Shown in pieces: positions 1 through 11,307 of a DNA stretch of 64,000 bases (positions within the stretch are counted from its first letter, which is position 1; every line of letters starts with the position of its first letter). The notes under the pieces are model-generated. The model had not been told where the DNA came from. It did not search any database and saw only the letters and a list, made by a program, of their open reading frames with translations. The DNA is taken from NCBI GenBank assembly GCA_023935145.1, contig CM043700.1, forward strand, positions 65,552,620-65,616,619, given 5' to 3'. The DNA is from Bretschneidera sinensis. Its lineage: Eukaryota; Streptophyta; Magnoliopsida; Brassicales; Akaniaceae. Both the position numbers and the translations under genes were made by a program.

Positions 1-411
1 ATCGGATTGACGGATATCATCAACATCTCATCTCTAAAGAAGATGGGATGTACTGTTCGTGAAGGGTTTCTCTATCCTAAGGCTGGAAAGCGCCTAAGGA
101 TTCGAGAGGATGCGAGTGACAGTGATGAGGATGCTGATACGGCTGCTGAGATGGAGACAGATACCCGAGCACCTCCCATTGGTGACTCGAGTACTGGTCA
201 GACTGGATATGGTGACATCCTACGAGCTATCGCGAGTCTTCAGATGACGATGGAGTCTGGTTTTCAGTCCATGCAGTCCGATTATCAGAGGCTGAGCTCC
301 TCCATAGACCACCTACGGGATGACTTCGAGTTACATCGAGAGCACACCGAGGGTTCCCTAGCTGAGATTAGGGAACTTCTTCGTGACAGCTCGGACTCTC
401 CCGCACCATGA
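1..411 (+). CDS. C-terminal part of a Sirevirus env-like (ORF3) protein
   Basis: The frame is open at the first base of the window and ends with TGA at 409-411, so only the last 136 residues are seen. An acidic Asp/Glu/Ser/Thr-rich middle is followed by about 60 residues of heptad-like, Leu/Ile/Met-spaced helix near the C-terminus, probably a coiled coil. Sireviruses carry such an extra ORF between pol and the 3' LTR, often with coiled coils; its function is not known and it is called env-like by position only. The link to a Sirevirus rests on position before the polypurine tracts and LTR. I see no membrane segment in the visible part. Confidence 0.6.
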   Translation: MGLTDIINISSLKKMGCTVREGFLYPKAGKRLRIREDASDSDEDADTAAEMETDTRAPPIGDSSTGQTGYGDILRAIASLQMTMESGFQSMQSDYQRLSSSIDHLRDDFELHREHTEGSLAEIRELLRDSSDSPAP

Positions 412-1072
412 GTCTCTCAGTTCTTAGCACTTTTCCAGTTTTCGTCACATAGCACGGACATCTCATGTTTGTTTTTTTTTTTTTTTTTTTTTGTTATGGC
501 TCTATGAGGCCCTACTTGTATTGACTTTTTCTCTATGATAATGTAATACTATTAAACATATTTATTGCATTTATTTACGCTATTTGTGATATGTTAGAAC
601 TGTTTTAAATATCTGTTTAGTCACTAAATCTGATATAAAATGCTTATATGCTTGAAAAACTTCCGGTTCTTCCCGGGAAGGCTTCTGAAATTCAAATGAA
701 GACACATCTTCGCGTACATATTCGTATTCTTATAACCTATTTGACTGTATTGGCTAATTAGCTTATTTTTTATGTTATGCCCCCTTTGGTTGCTGTTGTC
801 AAAACGGGGGAGAAAAATGAGAAAAACGAGAAAATCTAAGTAAAACGCAACCAATGCATAGATTTAGGGGGAGCATTGCTCCATATCTGTGTAAAAATGT
901 TTATTGATTGGTTGAGTTTAATTTTAGATTGGTTGAAAGAAATATAAACTGTGTTTGCTTGTTTACAGGGTGGTTTTTCTCGAAAAACAGAGGAGACTCT
1001 GTCCAAATTTTTGTAAAATCTTAACACTTAGTTTTTAAAACTGTTTTTACATTATTAGTTTTGTCATCATCA
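412..1072 (+). other. Non-coding spacer of S1 with two extra polypurine tracts
   Basis: No convincing ORF. A 20-base T run lies near 471-492. GGGGGAG purine tracts occur at 806-812 and 867-873, upstream of the functional tract at 1073-1085. Repeated tracts of this kind in the 3' spacer are described for Sireviruses. Confidence 0.6.
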
Positions 1073-1085
1073 AAAAGGGGGAGAT
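1073..1085 (+). other. Polypurine tract of S1
   Basis: A-run followed by GGGGGAGA directly before the LTR start TGTTGACC. This is the expected primer site for plus-strand DNA synthesis in reverse transcription. Confidence 0.75.
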
Positions 1086-1392
1086 TGTTGACCCTCGCCC
1101 GTATTTTAATGATGGCAAAACACAACTGTTATTTAACTAACATGTTTAAACTAAGTTGTATTAAGGATCAAACACATTCAACCAAGGAACAAAGTGCAAA
1201 AACTCGAACCAAATCAAGTATCAAGTGAAGACTGAAGATCTAGTATAGGTCTTAAGGTTTAGAACCAATGTAAGTCTCACTCATACATTGTATTAGCTTG
1301 TTTAATGGCTCAAACACAAATGGTTTTTCTAAAACCATTAATTTTAAAATGTTTTTAATGAAAAACAGAAGAAAAACTGGGTTGGAAGACAA

Positions 1393-1658
1393 CCCAGTCG
1401 ACTGGGTACATATACCAGTCGACTGGTATATGGGTCAGAAGGTACCCAGTCGACTGGATGAATTAACCCAGTCGACTGGTACTTTGACCAGTAATATCCC
1501 AGTCGACTGGATGAATCAACCCAGTCGACTGGCAAAATGGACAGAAAGTCCCCAGTCGACTGGATGATATATACCAGTCGACTGGATACCCAGAAGGTCT
1601 GAAAACGTATATTTTTCAAGTGAACCCAGTCGACTGGTATCTCGACCCAGTCGACTGG
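1393..1658. repeat. Ten copies of the palindrome CCAGTCGACTGG in U3
   Basis: The 12-base perfect palindrome, each with a central CpG and a SalI-type GTCGAC core, occurs ten times at irregular spacing (about 20-55 bases between starts) in 266 bases. The spacers differ, so the palindromes rather than a longer unit are conserved. The array lies 307-573 bases into the LTR and ends about 95 bases before the TATA box. Confidence 0.9.
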
Positions 1659-1753
1659 TAGTTCAAAAATATGACCGTTGGACTCCAAATCTGAACGTTT
1701 TAAAGTAAATCTTTTTCAAATTAAAGTCCAAAACGGCCATATTAATTGATTGC

Positions 1754-1761
1754 TATATAAA
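1754..1761 (+). promoter_or_regulatory. TATA box of the S1 LTR
   Basis: TATATAAA, well placed for transcription to start within the LTR. U3 with the palindrome array would be upstream and R-U5 downstream. Confidence 0.6.
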
Positions 1762-2335
1762 CCCTCTCAGCAAAGCATTCAATAACAAGCAGCACATATT
1801 CAAAAAGAGTTGATCTCATATAATCAAGTTTTTATACTCTTGAAACACAAAAAGCTTTGAAATAATCTTATTGAGCCATTTCTTCAAGCTTTACTTTGAA
1901 AGAGAGACATTTCTGTTGTAATAAGCTTTCATTTGTTGTCTCTCTACCTTTTACTTTACACCATCTTTGTAAAGGGATTACTTCCGAGAGGAAGGGGAAA
2001 CTTCCGAAAGGAAGGGGATTTTTCGGTTTAAGCAATTCCTGTAAATTGCTTGTGTACGGTTTGTGCAACACCCGGCTAAGTTGTGCGACTAAGTTTTCTT
2101 AGTGGATTACTTCAAGGAGTTCCTTGAAGAGAGTGGACGTAGGGTCGGAACGAATCCGATATTGCCGAACCACTATAACTGTGTTTGCATCCTCTTTCCT
2201 TAAACTCTTTATTTACAGCTTTATACTTGTATCTATTATTTGTTGCTTATCAGTTTTTATAAACTTGTATAAATTCCGCAAAAGATTTTAAAAACCCAAT
2301 TCACCCCCCCTCTTGGGTTGAAACCTCGAGCTACA

Positions 2336-3283
2336 GTTTTGAACTTCTATGGATTGGAATGGAATGATGTGCGACTCATCCGGTACATATTTGCGCAAAG
2401 CTGACACATGGAAAACATCATGAAGCTGTGAAAGTTCTGGAGGTAAGGCTAATCGGTATGCTACAAGTCCAATCCTTTCAATGATCTCATAAGGTCCGAT
2501 GTAACGAGGGCTTAATTTCCCTTTTCGCCCAAATCTCAAAACTCCCTTCAAAGGGGAAACTTTAAGATGCACACGATCACCAACTTGGTACTCCAACGGT
2601 CTCCTCTTCTTGTCTGTATAGCTTTTCTGTCTACTTTGAGCCGTCCTTAGGTGTTCTCGTATTTTCTTGATCCTCTTTGTGGTTATCTCTACCAATTTTG
2701 GTCCTAAGACACTTCTTTCCCCCACTTCTTCCCAACATATCGGAGTCCTACACCTCCTACCATATAATGCTTCGAAAGGTGCCATCCCAATGCTAGTCTG
2801 AAAAATATTATTATATGCAAACTCCATAAGGGGTAAGTACGCATCCTAACCAACCGAAAAGTTCATAGCACACGCTCGTAGCATATCTTCTAAGATTTGA
2901 ATTGTTCTTTCTGACTGATCATCCGTTTGAGGGTGGAAAGTCGTGCTAAAATGTAACTGAGTACCCATAGCTTGCTGAAATCCCTTCCAAAATCGAGACA
3001 TAAACCGAGCATCACGATCCGATACAACGTTTAATGGTACACCATGCAGTTTTACTATTTCAGCCACATACAACTCTGCTAATCTTTCAGGAGATCAAGT
3101 TATCTTGATGGGTAGAAAATGAACATATTTAGATAATCGATCAACTATGACCCAAATGGCATCAAAACCTCTCTGAGTACGAGGAAGTCCTGTCACAAAA
3201 TCCATAGTCACCCTCTCCCATGGCCACTCCGGTATAAGAAGAGGTTGCAGCAACCCTACCGGATGTCTATGCTCAGTCTTCAC
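2336..3283 (-). pseudogene. Integrase of element A (broken, 3' truncated)
   Basis: One reading frame, continuous with the upstream RT/RNase H frame, encodes the integrase catalytic core and C-terminal part. Visible are the first core Asp near [13 protein letters not shown], the second in VVSDRDARF, the HPQTD block and the Glu in SERTIQILEDMLRAC, then the chromatin-side YIGPYEIIERIG and LHDVFHVSALRKYVPD motifs typical of del/Tekay. Three in-frame stops interrupt it: TAA 3293-3295, TGA about 3092-3094 and TAG about 2843-2845; the last stands where Trp is usual. The reading ends at the S1 insertion, so any chromodomain is off-window. Confidence 0.85.
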
Positions 3284-3295
3284 CTGCTGGCATAC

Positions 3296-4729
3296 TTAGC
3301 ATCGAGAAACATAGTCTGCTACGTCTCTCTTTAAACCTGACCACCAAAAAATTTTCTTAAGCCCTCTATACATTTTATTACTCCCCGGGTGCATAGAATA
3401 AATAGTGTCGTGAGCTTCTTTTAGGATCTCCTTCCTTAACTTCACTTCACTTGGCACACAAATTTGATTTCCCATCATCACCATTCCATCCTCTCTCACC
3501 ACAAAATCGCTCCGCCTATTTTCTAAAACATCCTTCTTAATAGCCATTAACACTGCATCCTTACCTTGAGCATCTAATAGGCGACCTACTATTGATGATG
3601 TTACCACCATGATAGCTACTAACCCCCCAATGGTGTTGGCCTCAAGCTTCACTTCTAAGCTTCTTAATTCCTCAATTAACCCGGAATCATAAATCTTCAA
3701 AGTTGCCAACTTGCTACTGGATTTTCGACTTAATGCATCAGCTACCACGTTAGCCTTTCCAGGATGATAACTTAAGGTACATTCATAGTCACTGATCAGT
3801 TCCATCCATCGCCTTTGTCTTAAGTTTAACTCCTTCTGAGTAGGCAGATACTTGAGGCTCTTGTGATCCGTAAAGATCTCACATCTTACTCCATAAAGAT
3901 GATGTCTCCAAATTTTCAAGGCAAAGACTTTCGCTGCCAACTCTAGGTCCTGGGTGGGGTAGTTTCTTTCATGGTTCTTCAGTTGGCGTGAAGCATAAGC
4001 AACAACCTTCCCATGCTGCATTAGGACACAACCTAACCCTTGATGTGAAGCATCACTGTAAACTACAAACCCCTCATCACTCGAAGGAAGGATTAACACC
4101 GGTGCCATTGTCAGCTTTTCCTTCAATAACTGAAAACTTTGCTCACACTCTTCTGACCATATAAACTTTTCTCCCTTTCTTGTTAATTTGGTTAAAGGTA
4201 CCGCAATCAGTGAGAAATCTTTGATAAATCTCCGACAATATCCCGCCAATCCCAAAAAGCTCCTAATCTCAGTCACATTTGTAGGTTTTCCCCAGTTTAG
4301 AACTGCTTCAACTTTCTGAGGGTCCACAACTACTCCTGCTTCTGACACTACATGTCCTAAGAAGGTCACTTCTTTTAACCAAAACTCATATTTGTTAAAC
4401 TTGGCATAAAGTTTCTCCTTCCTAAGAGTCTCTAGTACTATCTTCAAATGTCTGGCATGGTCTTCTTCACTCTTCGAATATACCAGAATATCATCAATGA
4501 AAACTACCACAAATTTGTCCAGGAATGGTCTAAATACTCTGTTCATTAAGTCCATGAAGGCTGCAGGGGCATTAGTCAATTCGAACGGCACAACCAGAAA
4601 TTCATAGTGTCCATAACGGGTGCGGAAAACAGTCTTTGGAACATCTGAATCTTTGATACGTAGTTGATGGTAACCCGATCTCAAGTCTATTTTTGAAAAC
4701 ACCCGAGCTCCTTGCAACAGTTCAAACAA
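3296..4729 (-). pseudogene. Reverse transcriptase, RNase H and integrase zinc domain of element A
   Basis: 477 residues in one frame. RT palm with the FIDDILVYS active site (about residues 78-86), thumb/connection, then RNase H with [22 protein letters not shown] and [10 protein letters not shown], then the HHCC start of integrase ([19 protein letters not shown] and following Cys). It joins the upstream protease/RT frame only through a one-base frame change near 4767-4771, and is closed by a TAA at 3293-3295 between the zinc-binding cysteines. Family assignment is firm; activity is excluded by the breaks. Confidence 0.9.
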
Positions 4730-5553
4730 ATCATCAATTCTTGGTAACGGGTACTTGTTACGAATTGCATCTTGTTTAGTTGTCTATAATCCACATACAA
4801 TCTCAAAGTCCCATCTTTCTTCTTGACAAATAACACTGGAGCCCCCCAAGGTGATACGCTAGGACGAATGAGTTTCTTGTCTAACAACTCTTGTAGTTGG
4901 ACCTTAAGTTCCTTTAATTCTGCCGGTGCCATTCGATAAGGGGGTATCGAAATAGGAGTAGAACCAGGTGTGAGATCAATAAGAAAATCAATTTCCCTAA
5001 CAGGTGGTAAACCGGGCAACTCTTCAGGAAATACATCTGGAAATTCCCTAACTATAGGTATTCCTCTCAATTCCACACCTTCCTCAGAAGAATTGATCAC
5101 ATAGGCTAAATAACATTCACATCCCTTCTTCAACAATCTCCTAGCTGAAAGGGCAGAAATGAGGCATTGTGAAAGTACCTTACGTTCTCCCTGAAAAGAA
5201 AATTCTTTTTCCCCCGGAACTCGAAACATTACCATCTTCCTGAAACAATCTACTGAGGCGTGATACTTAGCTAACCAATCCATATCTAAGATCAAGTCAA
5301 AATCCTTCATGTTCAAGGGCAATAAATCAACCTGAAGTTCTCTATCCCCAATGTTCACAACACATTCCTGGAACATCCATTGGATTTCCACCTTCTCTCC
5401 TATAGGAGTCTCAACAATCACGATCTTATGCAAACGTGTTCTAGGTACATCAACATACATAAGAAAAGAAGTAGAAACAAAAGAATGTGTTGCACCAGGA
5501 TCAATTAACATTCTAGCATTTCTACCCGAAAGAGAAATCATACCAGTCACCAT
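4687..5553 (-). pseudogene. Protease and N-terminal RT of element A
   Basis: 288 residues. The aspartic protease core reads [10 protein letters not shown]; the usual DSGATHSF has Ser changed to Pro, which probably kills it. The link region with [14 protein letters not shown] and the RT fingers ([44 protein letters not shown]) follow. The frame is lost after LNK, where a one-base change shifts into the downstream RT ORF. The N-terminus continues in frame from the zinc-knuckle ORF across two stops near 5554-5590. Confidence 0.85.
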
Positions 5554-5589
5554 GTCGGGTGTGGCCTAAGCATCCTGCTGAGTGATTGC

Positions 5590-6105
5590 TTAAACACGAC
5601 CTTGCCCTCTCTGACCTTGACTAGCATCCCCTCTGCTTGCTGTGACCTCTCGACCGTGACTACCATTTCTACCACCTCCAGTCCCACTGCCTCGACCCAC
5701 TTGGCCCCGTCCGGAGCCTCTAGCTGTACTCACACTACCAGTTGGCTTAAGTCTTGACCAACAGTTTGCTCCCACATGACCACCCTGACCACACACAAAG
5801 CATACCATACTTTTCAACACAGGACAGTCCCTTTGAAGATATTCAACTGATCCACAATGATGACAGAACTTAACATTACAATCTCTAGATAAGTGACCCA
5901 TCTGACCACACCGAAAATATCCTTTAGTATTCATTCCTAACATTGTACTACTTCCTCTATCTTGTGCACTTCCTCTTCTGCCTTGATTTCTTAAAGGAAA
6001 TGATTGTCTTGCAAATCTTTGAATTCCTCCCACTGAACTTTGTACTACAGATGCTGCTGGTTCACTCTGAAGACCTTGACTCATCTTCAATAACTTACCT
6101 CCCAT
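5590..6105 (-). pseudogene. Nucleocapsid region of element A with three zinc knuckles
   Basis: 171 residues with three CCHC-like motifs in tandem (about residues 63-76, 81-94 and 101-114), then an Arg/Gly-rich tail that would bind RNA. Motif 1 has Tyr for its first Cys (YFRCGQMGHLSRDC), motif 2 has Tyr for its His (CHHCGSVEYLQRDC), motif 3 (CFVCGQGGHVGANC) is intact. A frame change separates it from gag between 6105 and 6273. Confidence 0.85.
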
Positions 6106-6272
6106 ACTTTGCCCTTCTTGGAAAACTGATCTACTCTATTGAAAATGATGACCACCTCGGAATTCCAACCTATAACTGCTTTCCCTAGCACTGTCTGACC
6201 TGCTCCTCTTTTGTCGATCCTGACATCCTCTCAACTCTATTATATCTTTTTCTACAAGTAGTGCTTTATCCA

Positions 6273-7130
6273 CTAGTCTTGTATAGTTTGAATGATCCAA
6301 ATATGAAGGCGAGTATGAATTTCATAATTTAAACCATCAAGGAATTTCTTAAATTTTCGTCCTTCAGTGCTGACCAAGTCTGGTACAAATCTAGATAGAG
6401 TAATAAATCTTGAATCATACTGAGTTACTGACATAGCACCTTGTTTCAGATAGTTAAAGTCCTTCTCCATTTGAGCCTTAACAGATTCTGGGAAATGCTT
6501 GTCATAGAATACTTTCTTAAACTTCTTCCAAGTCAAAGGTTCATCAATGTCCTCCGATAATCTAGGAAGTATATCCTCCCACCAATTCGCTGCCTCTTCT
6601 TCTAAGTTGAATGATGCAAACGCAACTTTTTGTCTGTCCGACACTGGTAGTACCCTAAACAGACGTTCCATCTTTTTAATCCATGCCTCGGCATCTAGAG
6701 GGTTTTCAACACTTCGAAAACTCGGTGGCATCAGCTTGATAAACCTATTAAATACATCCCTTTCCATTTCCTGCCTCAATCCATCCTCCCCAAACGTTTC
6801 ATCATGTGCTACAGGAACATCTGCATGCTCATCTGGAAACTCTGGACCTCGTCTGTTTTGTTCTTCCAATCTACGCTCTAGCTCCCCAATTCTACCCAAT
6901 GCTTGGGCTAAAGCTTCCATTAATTCATCCCTTTCTATAGCAGCATCTCTTACATTCTCACAAGCAGCACCGGTTGCACTACCAACATGTTCTACATTAG
7001 GGACTTCAGGTTCAACATTTTGTTCCACCCTATGTAATGGGGGTCGTCCACGCCCCCGAGTTGGAACACTACCCTTTCCTTGGGCACGCCCTCCTCCCCG
7101 AACTCTACCTCTCTTGGGTCCACGAGGCAT
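6273..7130 (-). pseudogene. Gag (capsid) of element A
   Basis: 285 residues starting at the first Met after the primer site. A basic Arg/Gly-rich N-terminus (MPRGPKRGRVRGGGR) and an acidic, partly coiled region lead to the gypsy gag domain: DAEAWIKKMERLFRVL, FNLEEEAANWWEDI, WKKFKKVFYDKHFPESV, QYDSRFITLSRFVPDL. It would form the particle shell. The frame breaks near 6273 before the zinc knuckles, so no Gag-Pol fusion can be made. Confidence 0.85.
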
Positions 7131-7208
7131 CCTCGAATCCTACACAAAAGAACTCATTTAGAAACAAAAACACTGGACTTCTACAGTCTACAAAACCTTA
7201 AACCTAAA

Positions 7209-7220
7209 GCTCTGATACCA
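7209..7220 (-). other. Primer binding site of element A (tRNA-iMet type)
   Basis: On the - strand TGGTATCAGAGC, complementary to the 3' end of initiator Met tRNA, four bases inside the 5' LTR edge. Confidence 0.85.
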
Positions 7221-7224
7221 AAAT

Positions 7225-9773
7225 TGTAACGACCCATCCCGAGCGGGCCCATTCAGGACGGTATCAATTACCTTTCGAAATCGAGCACCTGGACACACAA
7301 ATATATACTACAACAGAACAACATCTAACATATATTAGTTAAGATCATACAGAGATTAGAACTATAAGGTTGTAGCTTTACAAGGTGTCTAAAGAGACAC
7401 AGCCAATCGGTTACAACTTCACACCTAATATACAATATAACACTAAGAAAAAAGATTGACCGAGGATGCGACGCTCGTGGACACACCTAAAACTTCATTG
7501 AACTTCAAAGCTTCACCACTTAAAATCCAAAATCATCTGAAAAGTTAGAAATAGGAAGGGGGGTGAGCTATAAAGCTCAGCGAGTTCTTACACTACACAA
7601 AGTAATCATTTGTTAGAAAAAGTTGAGGGCTTATTATTATTTCTTTTTCCTTTGTACTTTGTTTGTTCGTATACATAGTCATTTAGGACTTTGCAAAGTA
7701 ACAATCTTAGTAATCATAATACGGTCCTATAAGACCCACAACCAACTTGCAATCGCTATTCCATAGTCCATCAAAATATCACAATTTATCCATACAACCA
7801 AACATTTCATATGCCGCCTTACGGGCCAAGTAATTCAAATTCATGTATGATATGCCAATGCAGCATGATGCAATGAAATGCATCATCTCATAATCAATCA
7901 TAATCCATCAGGGACGTCTCCCCACGTACCGGTACGTTTCACAAACAATAATTTTCAGAACCCCCCTTGATTCGGGCTGGGTCCAATCATCCAAATATAT
8001 TCGGTACCCTTTTTCACCCCTTGTGGGTAGGGACCTATCGTCCTCACACATCACTCCCCCCTCAATAACATACAGTAAATTTCAATGCATGATATGAAAT
8101 GAAATCAAATGATGAACATAATCAAATTCTCAGCAATCCATACAATCACACAACATTCAGCACAAAGGTTTTGAAATCACTATCTCATCATTAATATATA
8201 ATTTACTTATCTTACCACATAGTTATAAATATAATTATTATATCTAAATAACGAATTACAACTCTTATGCAACCTTATTGTTTTGGTTTCCCCACTAACA
8301 TTCATGCTTACCAAGAGTAGGGTAATACTCACCTTACGCCAAACACTACTCGTGGATCACTTCTTTACCTTTACTACGATCATCCACCACACCTATTGAA
8401 ATGTCATTATAACAATTAAGGCAAACTACACAAACAAAAAAACCAATGAGCATAGTATTAAAAACTTAGATACTTAATAAGAAATCAATCATTCCATTTA
8501 CTTACACATATAAATCAAAGAAAATACTACTAAAGTTCATTCTTCTCCTTAATCACCTATTTTCACTCTTTCCCTTCTTTCCTTCATTCTTTACTCCATA
8601 AAACTCTCAATTCATATGAACTTAAATTTCAAGACACTAACTTAGAGTAATTACCAACAAATCCCAACTTATAAAAATTATTCATTCTAAATATAATTTC
8701 TCAATCAAGAAAAAGTCTCTTACTTAGAGGAATTTCTTTTAATTCCTAAAAGAGTTTCAAATTTACAGCCCATAGTAAAATTCTCTAACAATATCCATCT
8801 CAACAATCATGTTATACAAGAATAAAACTTCACACTTTGTACATATAATCACCCTAAAAATCTTCAAACTTCACACACTCTTATTACTTTCTTCCAAAGT
8901 TCCATAATACAGAAATTTCCAGATTTCTTTCAAATTTTCCCCCAACTTCAAATATTTCAAGCTAAACCAATTTAAATTCAAATCACCCCAAATAAAGTTC
9001 TAGATAAACTTTAGGAAGTATATTTTAACTTAAAAATAGTTGGGACACAAAACTACCTCAAATTCTTGCTGAAACACAACTCACAAAACTGCCTAGAACA
9101 TAAATTATTTCCAGAATTTCTGCACAATTCTCCCAACTTTGACAACTCATATATCACTCAATTTAAATCCAAACGGCCTCAAACAAAATCCAAAAATAAA
9201 CATCAAAAAGACTATTTTAAGTTTGTAGTTGAACACTTTTCGAAATTACCTCAAAATCTGCACGAAAAAGCCAAGGTAACAAAACGGGATGTTATTCCCC
9301 TGCTCGGAGTGTGGGGTCCAAGCGCCACTGTAGCCCGCTCGTGGAGGCTCACCTCCCCTGTTGGAAGATAGCTGATGGTGGCAGAAGAGGGTTTCCAAAG
9401 TTTGTGGGCAAAAGGATCTTGGATGGTTGGGTTAAGGTTAGGTCAAAGTTTGGAAGAAAAAATGAGTTTTTGAGAAAGAAAAACAATCTGGTGCTTTCCT
9501 TTCTTTCCTCTCTCTTTCTGCCGAGCTCTCAAATTGCTAAATGAGAGATTTGCTTATTTAGGTTAAATTTTAGCTTATATACTCCCTCAATGACTTGGCT
9601 TTTTACCACTCTACCCTTCCCCTTCTTTTATTAATTGACATGCCATTTCCTTTAATTTTTCTTCTAGTATTTAAACGACCCCAAAGTTTTAGTTTCTTAC
9701 TAAGAGATCCCTAAAAAAAAATTAAATTATAAAACAAGATTATAAAAACTTAAAAGAAATATCGGGTTCTACA
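7225..9773 (-). repeat. 5' LTR of element A (2549 bases)
   Basis: Bounded by TGTA and TACA (TGTAACGACCC at 7225, TTCTACA ending 9773 on the + strand). The primer site fixes the inner edge and the break into element B's integrase fixes the outer edge. Long LTRs of 2-3 kb fit del/Tekay. A - strand TATA box lies at 9574-9581. Small ORFs inside are not supported as genes. Confidence 0.85.
9574..9581 (-). promoter_or_regulatory. TATA box of element A LTR
   Basis: TATATAAG on the - strand, about 195 bases into the LTR, the expected location for its promoter. Confidence 0.5.
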
Positions 9774-10428
9774 AGTTTGATACTAATTATTATAAGCAAT
9801 TTCAATTGATGGCATGTAAGCATCCCAAATTACTGAGAAATTCATCACAATTGCCCTTAACATATCTTCTAGTACTCTAAAAATCATTTCTGTCTGAGCA
9901 TGAAAAATTATATTAAATTATAACTGTGTACCCGTGGCTTTCTAAAAGCCTCTCCAAAACAAGATTTAAATCTAACATCTCTATTTGGTACTATGTTTAA
10001 TGGTGCTCCATACAACCTCACCATCTCAACTACATCCTTCTTCAATCATGACCACCAGAAATTCTGTCTCAATCCTCTATACATCTTTTTGTCACTTTGT
10101 TGCATCGAATCTACATTATCATGTGCTTTTCTCATTATCTCCTTTCTCAACTCCCCATTATTGGGAACATAAATTCTATTTTCCAAGACCAGAATACCAT
10201 CATTTCTAATTTTTAAACTCATATTACCTTTTATTAAGCACTTCCTGCTTAATCTTCTTTATCTCCTTTCTCAACTCCCAATTATTGGGAACACAAATTC
10301 TATTTTTCAATACTAGAATACCATCATTTATAATTTTTAAACTCATATTGCCTTCTATTAAGCACTTCCTGCTTAATCTTCTTTATCTCTACCTTGCATC
10401 TCTAACAAAACATTTTACTATGGATGAC
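9774..10428 (-). mobile_element. Element B, integrase part (left piece)
   Basis: The - strand can be followed base by base against element A's integrase and its zinc region (for example the stretch around 9820-9900 matches 2825-2925 of A), but stops and indels are everywhere. Element A abuts it at 9774 and element C interrupts it at 10428; the coding continues at 19889. It contains a tandem duplication (10137-10384). Confidence 0.75.
10137..10384. repeat. 124-base tandem duplication in element B
   Basis: Units 10137-10260 and 10261-10384 begin with ATCTCCTTTCTCAACTCC and differ at only a few bases, so this duplication arose after B had decayed; it duplicates the linker between RNase H and the integrase zinc domain. 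Confidence 0.85.
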
Positions 10429-11242
10429 TGTTGTGAGTTTTAATTTACTCGCAAGCGCACGAGTCGTTTGCAGTATAGCGTTGTGCAAGTGCGAGGTCGA
10501 ATCCACAGGGAATTGCGTTGTGAAAATATAATTTTTAATCTAAATTAACTCTATCTTAACCTAGTTCCGAATTTCAGATGATGTTGCAAAATAAATTAAA
10601 ACTAAATTAAATTGATTTAAAATCTAATAATAAAAAGCACTAAGGTTTCCGAATCCACCCCACCGAAGTTAAGCATACATGTTCTAAAAATATAGCCTAT
10701 CAAAACATTCAATGAATCCAACTATAAGACAAAAAACAAAGAATATCCCAACTAAACCAAAAGCACCCGATGTATCCGCTCTTAACAAATCACAAAGGGA
10801 ATCCAATTTAATCGAAAAGCATTCAATGTATCCATCAGATGAAACACAAAGAAAATCCAACAGACAATTTAAACTCAATCAATTATAAGATTAACTCAAA
10901 TAATTGACAGAACATTTATACTAAAAATTGTCAGATTTGTACAAGCAAATCTGAACTACTACGCCAAACAACGGCGGGGCTTCATCTTCAACCTTAGCTG
11001 AAGAGTCTAGCCACTCATAACTATAAAACTATAATAACAAGTGCTAAACATTTAAACTAAAACAACTGAATATAAAGAAATGAATAAACAACTTTACATG
11101 GGAGAAATTCCACTCGCTGACGGGCGGCGCTTCCCCTCGCGGTAGCAATGCCTTCGGGATCCACCAGAATGCTGACGGACGTCCACCGGTAAACACCAAA
11201 GTGGCTCAGGAATTGTACATTGGATTATGAAGCCAAATGGTG

Positions 11243-11250
11243 TTTATATA
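11243..11250 (-). promoter_or_regulatory. TATA box of element C LTR
   Basis: TATATAAA on the - strand, downstream of the CGATCG array; the same box is at 19471-19478 in the other LTR, where it would drive the element. Confidence 0.6.
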
Positions 11251-11307
11251 GGGGGAGACCCGGACTAAAACAGGTTGCAGAAATGATGTGGGATACAGGC
11301 CCGTGTG

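Larger units (their letters stand above)
1..2335 (+). mobile_element. 3' end of a Sirevirus-like Ty1-copia retrotransposon (S1)
   Basis: The stretch holds, in order, the end of an ORF, a 660-base non-coding region with repeated GGGGGAG polypurine tracts, and an LTR. An extra ORF after pol, multiple polypurine tracts and CpG palindromes in the LTR are published hallmarks of Sireviruses, so the lineage call is by architecture; gag and pol lie outside the window. The right edge falls where the integrase reading of element A stops making sense (about 2335), so S1 inserted into A. The expected 5-base target duplication on this side is GTTTT (2336-2340); the partner lies off-window. Confidence 0.8.
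1086..2335 (+). repeat. 3' LTR of S1 (about 1.25 kb)
   Basis: It starts with TGTTGACC immediately after the polypurine tract and probably ends in CTACA at 2331-2335. The right edge is inferred from where element A's integrase coding resumes; the C-rich AATTCACCCCCCC stretch near 2299 is typical of the end of such LTRs. It contains the palindrome array (1393-1658) and a TATA box (1754-1761). The partner LTR is off-window, so age cannot be estimated. Confidence 0.75.
2336..9773 (-). mobile_element. del/Tekay-like Ty3-gypsy element A, 3' end cut off by S1
   Basis: On the - strand: 5' LTR 9773-7225, initiator-Met-type primer site, gag, zinc knuckles, protease, RT, RNase H and integrase, ending abruptly at 2336 where S1 inserted. 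The rest of integrase and the 3' LTR should lie left of the window. Its right edge lies inside the integrase of a related element B; the predicted target duplication is AGTTT (9774-9778). Frameshifts and stops make it non-coding. Confidence 0.85.

Noticed and set aside
1393..1658. CRISPR-like repeat-spacer pattern
   Set aside because: Repeats are only 12 bases and palindromic, spacers vary in length, and the site is inside a plant LTR.
1298..1688. Frames encoding repeated PVDW / SRL peptides
   Set aside because: They are translations of the CCAGTCGACTGG array, readable on both strands because the unit is a palindrome.
9066..9544. Overlapping + frames in the LTR of A
   Set aside because: They lie wholly inside the LTR and have no known domain.
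10684..10878. 64-codon frame, identical at 18912-19106
   Set aside because: It lies in both LTRs of element C; the identity reflects LTR duplication, not a conserved gene.
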